From Vagococcus bubulae (GTDB lineage: Bacteria; Bacillota; Bacilli; Lactobacillales; Vagococcaceae): a stretch of DNA of 64,000 nt. This document shows positions 1 to 7,822 of the stretch, piece after piece (position 1 is the first letter of the stretch; each line of letters opens with the position of its first letter). The stretch is from NCBI RefSeq assembly GCF_003950315.1, contig NZ_NGJT01000012.1, forward strand, positions 1-64,000. Reading direction: 5' to 3'. The notes beneath the pieces are model-generated. The model saw nothing but the letters and a program-made list of their open reading frames with translations. It had not been told where the DNA came from and did not search any database. The translations under genes and the position numbers were made by a program.

Positions 1-2
1 AA

Positions 3-164
3 ACACCAAGTGAAGTGGAAACACCAAGTGAAGTGGAAACACCAAGTGAAGTGGAAACACCAAGTGAAGTGGAAACACCAAGTGAAGTGGAAACACCAAG
101 TGAAGTGGAAACACCAAGTGAAGTGGAGACACCAAGTGAAGTGGAGACACCAAGTGAAGTGGAA
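3..164 (+). repeat. 18-bp tandem repeat, nine units, coding TPSEVE
   Basis: Nine in-frame copies of an 18-base unit (ACACCAAGTGAAGTGGAA) run from the window edge. Only the third base of the last Glu codon changes (GAA to GAG) in units 7 and 8. Near-identity at the DNA level, including synonymous sites, points to recent expansion by slippage or recombination. More units may lie upstream of the window. Confidence 0.95.
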
Positions 165-386
165 ACATCAAGGCAAAATGAGCAAATACAACATGGCACT
201 TCTATAAATAATCAGATAAAAACATCAGTCAGTCATCGTGTAATGGATGAAAAACAAGTTGAGACAAAAACGAAGACACAAAAAAGTCTCCCACAAACAT
301 CTGATAAAAAATCCAATTTATTTATCATGAGTTTAGGAATGTTATTGTCAATGTTAGGATTAGGATTAAAGTTGAAAGGTAGATAA
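3..386 (+). CDS. C-terminal part of a cell-wall-anchored surface protein (partial)
   Basis: The frame is open from the window edge, so the N-terminus is missing. It starts with nine perfect TPSEVE hexapeptide repeats, a low-complexity, Pro- and acid-rich stalk of the kind that spans the cell wall. About 40 polar residues follow, then a sorting signal: LPQTS, a hydrophobic stretch of about 20 residues and the basic tail KLKGR at the stop. The family motif is LPXTG. Here the fifth residue is Ser, so this is a variant or weakened sortase substrate. The anchor layout is clear; the ligand or function lies in the missing part. A strong hairpin closes the gene. Repeat number is likely to vary between strains. 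Confidence 0.8.
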   Translation, partial: TPSEVETPSEVETPSEVETPSEVETPSEVETPSEVETPSEVETPSEVETPSEVETSRQNEQIQHGTSINNQIKTSVSHRVMDEKQVETKTKTQKSLPQTSDKKSNLFIMSLGMLLSMLGLGLKLKGR

Positions 387-387
387 T

Positions 388-422
388 AAAAAGCATGCCC
401 TAGTTTTTAGGACATGCTTTTT
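388..422. terminator. Bidirectional intrinsic terminator
   Basis: A hairpin with arms AAAAAGCATG.CCTA and TAGGACATGCTTTTT lies between the convergent surface-protein gene and the ABC permease gene. It has T-runs on both strands, so it can serve both. Confidence 0.85.
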
Positions 423-438
423 ACGCTATCTGAGAGGA

Positions 439-1086
439 TTAAGACAATATAGGGAACCTTTTTTCTAAAGCATATTGAATTTTTTCAATGACTATGCAGA
501 GTCCCCAGTAAATACAAGCGACTAAAAAGTACATGGATAAGAAATTAAATTCTCTTCCACCAATAATTTTTGCTTGCTGAAAAATTTCAGATACCGTAAT
601 CATTGCTGCTAGAGAAGAGCCTTTCACTAAATCAATCGCGACGTTGCTCATAGGACCAATGGCAATTCGGATGGCTTGAGGCATAATGATTTCTCGGATG
701 ATTAACAACTTTGACATACCTAGAGCTTTTGAAGCCTCCCACTGCCCTTGGTTGACACTACTCATGGCACTACGAAAAATTTCAGATAAAAAAGCGCTAC
801 TGGTCAAACCGAAACACAGAATACTCGCTACAATAGGATTTAGTTGCATAGGTAAACCAAAATATAAGGCAAAAAGTAAAACGATAGCAGGGATCCCCCT
901 AAAAAATGACGAGTAAATAATTAGAAATTGGTTGATTATTTTATGATTGAGTAATCGTAATAAATAAATCAAACTCGCTAAAATATTTCCTAGAAAAAAT
1001 GATGCGATACTGATTAATAAAGTATAAGGTAATCCTTTTAATACAAAGGGGATAGACTCAACCATTAATTTTGTATCAATTATCAT
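439..1086 (-). CDS. Amino-acid ABC transporter permease (HisM/GlnP family)
   Basis: This 215-residue membrane protein belongs to the polar amino-acid permease family, with about five membrane segments. The EAA loop is visible around residues 118-140 (EASKALGMSKLLIIREIIMP) and normally docks onto the ATPase. It lies 2 bp downstream of the binding-protein gene on the same strand and is surely cotranscribed with it. No ATPase gene accompanies the pair here, so the transporter must borrow a shared ATPase or one encoded elsewhere. The substrate is unknown; cystine- or glutamine-type solutes are typical of the family. The stop faces a shared terminator. Confidence 0.85.
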   Translation of the reverse strand: MIIDTKLMVESIPFVLKGLPYTLLISIASFFLGNILASLIYLLRLLNHKIINQFLIIYSSFFRGIPAIVLLFALYFGLPMQLNPIVASILCFGLTSSAFLSEIFRSAMSSVNQGQWEASKALGMSKLLIIREIIMPQAIRIAIGPMSNVAIDLVKGSSLAAMITVSEIFQQAKIIGGREFNFLSMYFLVACIYWGLCIVIEKIQYALEKRFPILS

Positions 1087-1088
1087 GT

Positions 1089-1913
1089 CTAGTCAACCTC
1101 AATTGTTTTTGAAATGGTGACAGATGGTTTTTTAGAAATATCTTCACCATAAAAAGATGTGGCAATTTTTGCTAAAGTTCCATCTTTTTTCATATCTGTG
1201 ATAGCTGAATCAATGTCTTTTTTTAACTCTGTATTGTCTTTATTTATAACAAGTCCTGAAGATGAAGGGTTAAAATAAACATCTTCTAATATTTTGACAG
1301 GCATATCAGGTAGGGCAGCAACAGCCATTTTTTGTAAATAGTAGTCATTTAAGATAACATCTGTACGTCCTTTAACTAAGTCAGTCATGTATTGATCATT
1401 TGTTGCGTTGTCGTAATTCACTAAGGTAGCACCTAAAGACTCGGCAACTTTCATGTAAGTAGTAGAGGCTTCGCCAGCTGCTTTTTTTCCTTTTACATCG
1501 TCTAAAGAAGAGATACCAGAGTTATCTTCTTTTCTAACAACCATGCTACCAAATGAGTATTTAATAGGTTCTGATAAGCTAAATTTTTCTTCGCGTTTTT
1601 TATTGGTTGAAAAATCATTTGCTGCGACGTCGGCTTTATTGGTTTGAACAGCTGATAGCATGCCGTCAACGTTAAATTCTTTGAAGGTTACTTTTTTATT
1701 AAGCCGTTTTCCAATTTCTTTTGTTACTTCTATATCATAACCAGTGAGTTCGTTTTTATCATTATAGTAAGAACTTGGAAACAGTGTGCCAGATGTGGCA
1801 ACAACTAATTCGTCTGATTGTTTCTTGTTTGATTCAGTTGCGTTCTTTTCACTTGTGCAACCACCTAAAATAAGTAATAAAGATGCAGATAAAATAAGTA
1901 ATGTTTTTTTCAT
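1089..1913 (-). CDS. Amino-acid ABC transporter substrate-binding lipoprotein
   Basis: This 274-residue type 3 solute-binding protein starts with a lipoprotein signal whose lipobox LGGC puts the acylated Cys at position 19. The mature part follows the amino-acid-binding pattern: a first lobe with GYDIEVTKEIGKRL, then a VQTNKADVAANDFS motif, and a second lobe with GTLAKIATSFYGED near the end. It is anchored outside the membrane and should feed the adjacent permease. The SD AAAGGAGA sits 7 bases before the ATG. Which amino acid it binds cannot be told from sequence. Confidence 0.88.
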   Translation of the reverse strand: MKKTLLILSASLLLILGGCTSEKNATESNKKQSDELVVATSGTLFPSSYYNDKNELTGYDIEVTKEIGKRLNKKVTFKEFNVDGMLSAVQTNKADVAANDFSTNKKREEKFSLSEPIKYSFGSMVVRKEDNSGISSLDDVKGKKAAGEASTTYMKVAESLGATLVNYDNATNDQYMTDLVKGRTDVILNDYYLQKMAVAALPDMPVKILEDVYFNPSSSGLVINKDNTELKKDIDSAITDMKKDGTLAKIATSFYGEDISKKPSVTISKTIEVD

Positions 1914-1947
1914 GGTGTCTCTCCTTTTGATGTTTAATGCATGTATG

Positions 1948-1953
1948 AGTATA
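1948..1953 (-). promoter_or_regulatory. Possible -10 box for the ABC binding-protein/permease pair
   Basis: On the minus strand TATACT lies about 35 bases upstream of the binding-protein start. No good -35 is seen at the right distance, so this is tentative. Confidence 0.3.
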
Positions 1954-2081
1954 GTGAGAGTTCATGTTAAAATCTATTTGTTTGGCTTACTATCCATGAC
2001 TTTAGTCAAAAATAAGGTTAATAGGTCGAAAATAGAAACAATATTGTGTTTTTAAAAGTTTAGACTTATCATAAGGGAATT

Positions 2082-2090
2082 TGTTATAAT
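2082..2090 (+). promoter_or_regulatory. Extended -10 promoter for the tautomerase gene
   Basis: TG-T-TATAAT forms a consensus extended -10 about 30 bases before the tautomerase start. The -35 region is weak, as is usual for extended -10 promoters. Confidence 0.55.
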
Positions 2091-2119
2091 AAGGTAAAAA
2101 AATAAAAGGAGTGTCTGAT

Positions 2120-2296
2120 ATGCCACTTGTCCATATTGAATTATTAGAAGGAAGAACACCAGAGCAAAAAGAAGCATTAGTAAAAGACGTGACAGAAGCC
2201 ATTGTTAAAAATACTGGGGCCAAAACTGAAAATGTTCATATTGTTATCTCTGATATGGCAAAAGGAAATTACGCAGTCGGTGGAAAAATGAAATAG
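2120..2296 (+). CDS. 4-oxalocrotonate tautomerase family protein
   Basis: This 58-residue protein matches the small tautomerase family (YwhB/XylH type). The start was moved to the ATG at 2120 because the family uses the N-terminal proline left after Met removal as its catalytic base, and the sequence reads Met-Pro-Leu-Val. The SD AAGGAG lies 8 bases upstream of this ATG, whereas the longer frame begins inside that SD. Such proteins are cytoplasmic hexamers. The natural substrate in lactic acid bacteria is usually unknown, and nothing nearby suggests an aromatic degradation pathway. Confidence 0.88.
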   Translation: MPLVHIELLEGRTPEQKEALVKDVTEAIVKNTGAKTENVHIVISDMAKGNYAVGGKMK

Positions 2297-2382
2297 TTTT
2301 CGGTTTGTTTCATACTAGTATTATTGAAAAAGGTATGATAAAATTGAACAGATGATTAGAGATCAAGATAAGGAGAGTTAAT

Positions 2383-2619
2383 ATGTATCAATTTCTATTA
2401 ACCCTAATGTTAGTGTTATCCATTTTAATTATTATCGCTGTGATGATGCAACCAAGTAAGCAAAATAGTGCTGCTAGTGCGTTTTCAGGTGGTGCAACTG
2501 AATTATTTGGAAAAACAAAAGCTCGTGGGTTTGAAGCATTTATGAAACGTGCAACAACTGTTTTAGGTGTTGCATGGGTTGCAGTGGCTATTGCGCTTGC
2601 GTATTTGTCATCAAAATAA
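2383..2619 (+). CDS. secG: Preprotein translocase subunit SecG
   Basis: At 78 residues with two membrane helices (about 3-22 and 56-75), this has the SecG layout, including the family's MMQPSKQNS loop and a GGATELFGK cytoplasmic stretch. SecG assists SecYE/SecA in protein export. The SD AAGGAGAG precedes the ATG. Its position before est-rnr-smpB is a conserved Firmicutes order, which supports the call. A terminator follows at once, so secG can be transcribed alone. Confidence 0.93.
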   Translation: MYQFLLTLMLVLSILIIIAVMMQPSKQNSAASAFSGGATELFGKTKARGFEAFMKRATTVLGVAWVAVAIALAYLSSK

Positions 2620-2628
2620 TGTTAATCT

Positions 2629-2657
2629 ATCTCCTGTTATGACAGGAGATTTTTTTA
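2629..2657 (+). terminator. Intrinsic terminator after secG
   Basis: A perfect 9-bp stem ATCTCCTGT/ACAGGAGAT with a TATG loop is followed by a run of seven T. The right arm overlaps the -35 box of the next promoter. Confidence 0.85.
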
Positions 2658-2667
2658 TTGTTATAAT
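2639..2667 (+). promoter_or_regulatory. Promoter for est-rnr-smpB
   Basis: ATGACA-N17-TATAAT with an extended TG motif lies 35 bases before the esterase start. The -35 is embedded in the secG terminator stem, so termination and initiation share sequence here. Confidence 0.65.
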
Positions 2668-2701
2668 AACTTAGCAGATGTGTTTGGAAGGAGTTAAATA
2701 A

Positions 2702-3445
2702 ATGAAGATAGAACCATTTTATTCAAAAGTAACTAATAAAGCCGTGTTATTATTGCATGCTTATACAGGCAGTTCAAATGATGTTAGAGCATTAGCTAGA
2801 AGAGTTGAACGAGCAGGCTATTCTGTCTATGCCCCAATGTTTACTGGTCACGGAACAAATGAACCAATGGATATTTTAGAACAAACATCTGATGTGTGGT
2901 GGCAAGATGCTAAACGCGCTATTGAGTTTTTGAAAGAGGAAGGACATACACAGTTTGCTGTATTTGGTTTATCAATGGGCGGATTGTTTGCGATGAAGTT
3001 ACTCGAAACTTATCCTGACTTATTTGTTGGTGGAGGGACATTCTCCTCTCCGCTTGACCCAACGGATGCAACCAATATTTACCCGAATTTTTTAAAATAC
3101 TGTGAATATCGTTATGATAAATTAAATCTGTCGTTAGACGAAAAAACAAAAAAACTTGATACAATAAAAGAACCTTTAGATACTCAACTAAAGGATATCA
3201 CTGGAACAGTCCAAACCGTTTATGACGGATTATCTGATGTAGAAAAACCAATTTTTCTCGCACAATCAGCCAAAGATGAAATGGTGCGTGCAGAAGGCGT
3301 TTATGATGCAGCAAGAGATTTGAAAAAGGCGTTTGTTGAAGTGCATTGGTATCCAAATAGTACCCATGTCATCACAGTGAGCCATGATAAGATTCAATTT
3401 GAACAAGATGTGGTTCAATTTATTCAAAAACTATCATGGGAATAG
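2702..3445 (+). CDS. est: Carboxylesterase (Est30/YvaK type alpha/beta hydrolase)
   Basis: This 247-residue cytoplasmic hydrolase resembles thermostable carboxylesterase Est30 and B. subtilis YvaK. The nucleophile elbow GLSMGG places Ser91. Asp192 (SAKDEM) and His222 (NSTHVI) complete the likely triad, and LLHAYTGSS near residue 17 gives the oxyanion region. It should cleave short-chain carboxylic esters; the physiological substrate is unknown. It sits between secG and rnr as in Bacilli, and its stop codon overlaps the SD of rnr, so the two are translationally linked. Confidence 0.9.
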   Translation: MKIEPFYSKVTNKAVLLLHAYTGSSNDVRALARRVERAGYSVYAPMFTGHGTNEPMDILEQTSDVWWQDAKRAIEFLKEEGHTQFAVFGLSMGGLFAMKLLETYPDLFVGGGTFSSPLDPTDATNIYPNFLKYCEYRYDKLNLSLDEKTKKLDTIKEPLDTQLKDITGTVQTVYDGLSDVEKPIFLAQSAKDEMVRAEGVYDAARDLKKAFVEVHWYPNSTHVITVSHDKIQFEQDVVQFIQKLSWE

Positions 3446-3453
3446 GAGGAAGT

Positions 3454-5799
3454 ATGAGAAAAACATTAAAAGAAACAATTTTAGAGACAATGACCTCTAG
3501 TAAAAAAAAGTCATTTTCAGTTGAACAATTAGCAGAAATGCTGGATTTACAAAAAAGCAATGATTTTAAAGAATTAGTTCAAGCTATCGCTCAGATGGAA
3601 AGAGAACAACTTGTAACGTTTAACCAAAAAGGAAAAATAAAATTAGTGACAAAAGATACAGTTTTAGAAGGTGTATTTCGTTCAAATGAGCGTGGGTTTG
3701 GCTTCGTAACGGTCGAAGGTGAAGAATCGGATGTGTTTGTCAGTCGCGATGATACGTTTTATGCTCTAGAAGGGGATAAAGTTGAGATAGAAATTTTAAA
3801 ACCTGGTAATCCATTAGAAGACCAAGCACCAGAAGGAAAAGTAGTTAAAATAATCGAACGTGGCATGAGTCAAATTGTTGGGATTTTTACGTTATTTACC
3901 GAAAGTGAACAACAAGAAACGGGTCTTTATGGTGTCGTAACACCAAAAGACAAAAAACTCAGTCGTTATAAAGTCTTCATTGCATCAGAAGGTCTATTAC
4001 CAGAGGATGGAAGTGTTGTCTCAGTTGAAGTAACGCATTATCCTGAAGTAGGCTATACTAATAGTTTTGAAGGATTAGTGAAACAAGTGATTGGCCACAA
4101 GAATGATCCAGGAATGGATATTTTATCCATTGTATTGCAATTAGGTATCCCAACTGATTTTGATGAAGCAACATTAAAACAAGCAGAAGAATTACCAGAT
4201 GAAGTATTAGAAAGTGAATTACTGCATCGGGTGGATTTAAGAAAAGAAGTGGTTGTTACAATTGATGGAGCGGAAGCAAAAGATTTAGATGACGCCGTTC
4301 GGGTTGAAAAATTAGATAATGGCAATTACTTTTTAGGTGTGTATATTGCAGACGTGTCACACTATGTGACAGAAAATAGCCCGTTAGATGCTGAGGCAAG
4401 TGACCGTGCAACGAGTGTGTATTTGACTGACCGCGTCATTCCGATGTTACCTAGAAAATTATCAAATGGTATTTGTTCACTTAATCCAAATGTAGATCGC
4501 TTAGCCATGGCATGTGAAATGGAGATAAATCGTGATGGGGATGTTGTCTCGCATGATATTTTTGAAACAGTGATTCATTCAACCGCTAGAATGACCTATG
4601 ATGAAGTGAATGATATCATTGAAGGAACAAATGAAGTAACTTCTCAAAAATACGAAACACTAGTTCCAATGTTCCATTTAATGAATGACTTGCATACTAT
4701 TTTAGAAACGAAACGTGCTAATCGAGGAGCGATTTCATTTGAAGATCGTGAAGCCTATATTGTAGTAGATGCAGAAGGTCATCCAGTGGATATCAAGTTG
4801 CGTACAAGAAAAGCAGCCGAAAGACTAATTGAGTCCTTTATGCTTGCTGCAAATGAAACAGTCGCGAAAACTTATACGGATAAACAATTACCATTTATTT
4901 ATCGTATTCATGAGCATCCAAAAGAAGAAAAAGTTCAGCGTTTCTTAGAGTTTATGACAAATTTTGGTATCATGGTAAAAGGGAAAAAAGATGCGGTATC
5001 ACCAAAAGAGTTGCAACGAGTGTTAGACCAAGTGAATGGACGACCAGAAGAACCGGTTGTGAGTATGATGTTACTTCGCAGTATGCAACAAGCGAAATAT
5101 TCTGAAGATCCTGTGGGACATTACGGATTAGCAGCAGATGATTATACTCATTTTACTTCACCAATTAGACGTTACCCTGATTTAATTGTTCATCGATTAA
5201 TCAAGTCATATGAAAAAGAAAAAGTAACAGATAAAATCAAGCAAAAATGGGACGAGTTAATTCCAGATATTGCTGATCATAGTTCTAAAATGGAACGACG
5301 AGCAGTTGAAGCTGAGCGTGAAACCGATAAACTGAAGAAAACAGAATTTATGCAAGACAAAGTGGATGAAGAATTTGATGGTATTATTACATCCATTACC
5401 AAATTTGGTATGTTCATAGAATTGCCTAATACAATAGAAGGTTTGGTTCATGTTAATCAGTTGAAAGATGATTATTATCACTTTATTGAAACTCATATGG
5501 CATTTGTTGGTGAGCGAACAGGTAAAGTATATAAAATTGGTCAAAAAGTTCGTGTAAAATTAACTAAAGCAGATGTCGACACACGAGAAATTGATTTTGA
5601 CTTGTTATCGGCCGAACCATTGACCGAAAAAATCGAGTTACCGAAAAAAAATAAAAAATCATCTTCATCAAGTCGACGCAAAGATCAAAAAAAATCATTT
5701 GGTAAATCAGATGATTCTAAGAAGGGTAAAAAAGGCAAGAATGGTAAAAAACCTTTTTATAAATCTGTGAATAAAAAACCGAAGAAAAAGAAAAAGTGA
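3454..5799 (+). CDS. rnr: Ribonuclease R
   Basis: This 781-residue 3'-5' exoribonuclease degrades structured RNA and works with SmpB in quality control. The order is a winged-helix N-terminus (about 1-60), two cold-shock domains, and the RNB catalytic domain from about 240 with the metal-binding run AKDLDDAV. An S1 domain follows (about 630-710, starting GIITSITKFGMFIELP), then a very basic Lys-rich tail. The start at 3454 has AGGAGG four bases upstream; an upstream in-frame ATG lies inside est with no SD. It is followed 10 bp later by smpB. Confidence 0.95.
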   Translation: MRKTLKETILETMTSSKKKSFSVEQLAEMLDLQKSNDFKELVQAIAQMEREQLVTFNQKGKIKLVTKDTVLEGVFRSNERGFGFVTVEGEESDVFVSRDDTFYALEGDKVEIEILKPGNPLEDQAPEGKVVKIIERGMSQIVGIFTLFTESEQQETGLYGVVTPKDKKLSRYKVFIASEGLLPEDGSVVSVEVTHYPEVGYTNSFEGLVKQVIGHKNDPGMDILSIVLQLGIPTDFDEATLKQAEELPDEVLESELLHRVDLRKEVVVTIDGAEAKDLDDAVRVEKLDNGNYFLGVYIADVSHYVTENSPLDAEASDRATSVYLTDRVIPMLPRKLSNGICSLNPNVDRLAMACEMEINRDGDVVSHDIFETVIHSTARMTYDEVNDIIEGTNEVTSQKYETLVPMFHLMNDLHTILETKRANRGAISFEDREAYIVVDAEGHPVDIKLRTRKAAERLIESFMLAANETVAKTYTDKQLPFIYRIHEHPKEEKVQRFLEFMTNFGIMVKGKKDAVSPKELQRVLDQVNGRPEEPVVSMMLLRSMQQAKYSEDPVGHYGLAADDYTHFTSPIRRYPDLIVHRLIKSYEKEKVTDKIKQKWDELIPDIADHSSKMERRAVEAERETDKLKKTEFMQDKVDEEFDGIITSITKFGMFIELPNTIEGLVHVNQLKDDYYHFIETHMAFVGERTGKVYKIGQKVRVKLTKADVDTREIDFDLLSAEPLTEKIELPKKNKKSSSSSRRKDQKKSFGKSDDSKKGKKGKNGKKPFYKSVNKKPKKKKK

Positions 5800-5809
5800 G
5801 GGATGACTT

Positions 5810-6280
5810 ATGCCTAAAGGTGAAGGAAATTTAATTGCTCAAAATCGTAAGGCACGTCATGATTATTCAGTCTTTGAAACATTTGAGGCTGGTATTGTGC
5901 TTCAAGGAACCGAAATAAAATCCATTAGACAACGTCGTGTTAACTTAAAAGATGGGTTCGCAAGAGTTCGTAATGGTGAAGCCTATTTGATGAATGTGCA
6001 TATCAGTCCTTATGAACAAGGAAACATTTTTAATCACGACCCACTAAGAACACGAAAATTATTGCTTCATAAAAAGCAAATCATCAAAATTGAAACAGAA
6101 ATGAAAAATCCTGGTGTGACGTTGATTCCATTGAAGCTCTACATTAAAGATGGTTTTGCTAAAGTGTTACTAGGATTAGCAAAAGGTAAGAAGCAATACG
6201 ATAAACGAGAAGATTTAAAACGAAAAGATATGAACCGAGAAATCAATCGTGCATTAAGAGATAAACAACGATCATTTTAG
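5810..6280 (+). CDS. smpB: SsrA-binding protein SmpB
   Basis: This 156-residue protein binds tmRNA and brings it to stalled ribosomes. The family core is plain: [28 protein letters not shown], then the Arg/Lys-rich C-terminal tail KKQYDKRE...LRDKQRSF that enters the ribosomal channel. Placement directly after rnr is the standard Firmicutes arrangement. No tmRNA gene follows here, although it does in some relatives. Its last codons form the left arm of the terminator. Confidence 0.95.
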   Translation: MPKGEGNLIAQNRKARHDYSVFETFEAGIVLQGTEIKSIRQRRVNLKDGFARVRNGEAYLMNVHISPYEQGNIFNHDPLRTRKLLLHKKQIIKIETEMKNPGVTLIPLKLYIKDGFAKVLLGLAKGKKQYDKREDLKRKDMNREINRALRDKQRSF

Positions 6281-6299
6281 TCGTTGTTTGTCTTTTTTT
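6263..6299 (+). terminator. Intrinsic terminator after smpB
   Basis: Arms AAACAACGA and TCGTTGTTT flank an 8-9 base loop that includes the smpB stop, followed by a T-rich tail. Confidence 0.8.
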
Positions 6300-6460
6300 G
6301 ATAGGCATGTTAGCATGGAATAGTAGATAGGGATGGTGTTTCCTATAAAAGCTCGGAATATCTGGGCTAATGACACTTGCTAAAGTGAATTGTCAAAAGA
6401 CCAAAGACTCGTTCTTTGTGTAAAGATAATCATTTTGGTAGGTGTCTTTATGTTTTTTTA
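6300..6460 (+). other. Non-coding stretch with stacked hairpins (possible small RNA)
   Basis: No convincing ORF lies between the smpB terminator and the atp promoter. Several hairpins are visible: TGACACTT/AAGTG..TCA near 6371-6396, CAAAGA/TCTTTG at 6402-6418, and AAAGAC/GTCTTT enclosing the latter, with TGTTTTTTTA directly after. This would suit a small RNA with its own terminator, but no clear promoter was found. It does not look like tmRNA. The rest of the gap up to 6615 shows nothing recognisable. Confidence 0.3.
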
Positions 6461-6615
6461 TGGAGGTGAATAAAAAGTAGTGATAGAAAAAGTGGTATTT
6501 TGAAAAAATACTAGGTTAAAAATAGGCTTAAATTTATTATTCTGAGTATGTTTTAACCCAGTTTTCATCCATCCATTTTTTTGTATGAAAGTTGTGAGAA
6601 TTCTACCGAATTACT

Positions 6616-6644
6616 TTGTGTTATTTATCATTTGGTGGTATTAT
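6616..6644 (+). promoter_or_regulatory. Promoter of the ATP synthase operon
   Basis: TTGTGT-N17-TATTAT gives a good sigma-A promoter. Transcription should start near 6650-6652, leaving a 5' leader of about 130 bases before atpB. Confidence 0.7.
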
Positions 6645-6648
6645 AGTT

Positions 6649-6745
6649 TCGATAGTAACAGTCTATCGAGGTATTCCTATGTGGAAAAATGTATGTATGC
6701 AAAAACATTTTTTCATACACTGTTACAGAAGCTAAAAAACTTCTG
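6649..6745 (+). promoter_or_regulatory. Structured 5' leader of the atp operon
   Basis: Hairpin 1 is TCGATAG/CTATCGA (6649-6669) with the loop TAACAGT. That whole loop is the exact complement of ACTGTTA at 6719-6725, so a pseudoknot is possible. A middle hairpin GAAAAATG/CATTTTTTC spans 6684-6714. A final hairpin CAGAAG/CTTCTG spans 6726-6745, with its first base abutting the pseudoknot partner. This is read by eye and no energy was computed. No known riboswitch class is recognised. Confidence 0.5.
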
Positions 6746-6781
6746 AATTTGTTTTAATATTGAGAAGAAAAGGGGTGAAAT

Positions 6782-7507
6782 GTGGTGGAAGAAAAATCCT
6801 GGTTGTTTACCATTGGAGGTTTAACATTTGATGGAACGGTCGTAAGTATGACTATATTAACTTGTTTGATTGTCTTTGGATTGGTGTATTTTTGTACACG
6901 AAACTTAAAGCTTAAACCTACTGGTAAACAAAATGTCATGGAAGCTCTTGTTGACTTTGTTCGTGGTATCGTTGGCGACAACGTTGAGAAGAACGAAGTA
7001 AAACAATATCATTTATTGGCATTTACTTTTTTCATGTTTGTACTAGTATCAAATACTTTAGGACTAATTACAAAAGTGACTTTATTCCCAAGTGATGTAG
7101 CATTCTGGAAGAGCCCAACCGCTGATCCAACAGTAACGTTAACACTTGCATTTATTGCGATTATTTTGGCTAATTATTATGGGGTCAAAAAACAAGGTGT
7201 TAAAGGTTATTTTGTTAATAGTTATATGAAACCAGTCGGCTTTTTATTACCAATCAAGTTAATAGAAGAATTTACTAACGTGTTAACGCTTGGTTTACGT
7301 CTTTACGGTAATATTTTTGCAGGCGAGGTATTACTATCGTTAATTGCAGGGTTAGGAGCAAGTAGTCCAACGAAATTTATTTTGGCTCTGCCACTTGAAG
7401 TGATATGGCAAGCCTTCTCGCTTTTCATTGGTGGAATCCAAGCATTTATTTTCGCTACTTTATTGATGGTTTACATCTCACATAAAGTAGAAGTAGAAGA
7501 AATATAA
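6782..7507 (+). CDS. atpB: ATP synthase Fo subunit a
   Basis: This 241-residue membrane protein provides the proton half-channels of Fo. The conserved region LRLYGNIFAGEVLL (about 176-189) carries the essential Arg that faces the c ring. It starts with GTG at 6782; a second in-frame GTG at 6785 is equally possible. The SD AAGGGGTG ends 5 bases upstream. It is the first gene of an atpBEFHAGDC operon; no atpI-like gene was recognised ahead of it. Confidence 0.95.
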   Translation: MVEEKSWLFTIGGLTFDGTVVSMTILTCLIVFGLVYFCTRNLKLKPTGKQNVMEALVDFVRGIVGDNVEKNEVKQYHLLAFTFFMFVLVSNTLGLITKVTLFPSDVAFWKSPTADPTVTLTLAFIAIILANYYGVKKQGVKGYFVNSYMKPVGFLLPIKLIEEFTNVLTLGLRLYGNIFAGEVLLSLIAGLGASSPTKFILALPLEVIWQAFSLFIGGIQAFIFATLLMVYISHKVEVEEI

Positions 7508-7511
7508 GTAA

Positions 7512-7757
<246 letters not shown>

Positions 7758-7822
7758 CATATACAAGCAAGGTTAAAAAGTTGTAAATAAATGAAAGTCA
7801 GGGAAGGATGTGTAGTAATCAC

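Noticed and set aside
3-164. Short regular repeats that could suggest a CRISPR array
   Set aside because: Units are directly contiguous with no spacers, and stay in frame as TPSEVE within a surface protein.
10-207. Second open frame through the repeats (KWKHQV)
   Set aside because: It is open only because the repeat unit is a multiple of three; it lacks the anchor and ends at once after the repeats.
6585-6746. 53-codon ORF overlapping the atp promoter and leader
   Set aside because: No SD, the operon promoter lies inside it, and the sequence is better explained by RNA structure.
6281-6781. A tmRNA gene expected after smpB
   Set aside because: No tmRNA-like acceptor ends, T-loop or tag frame was found in the gap.
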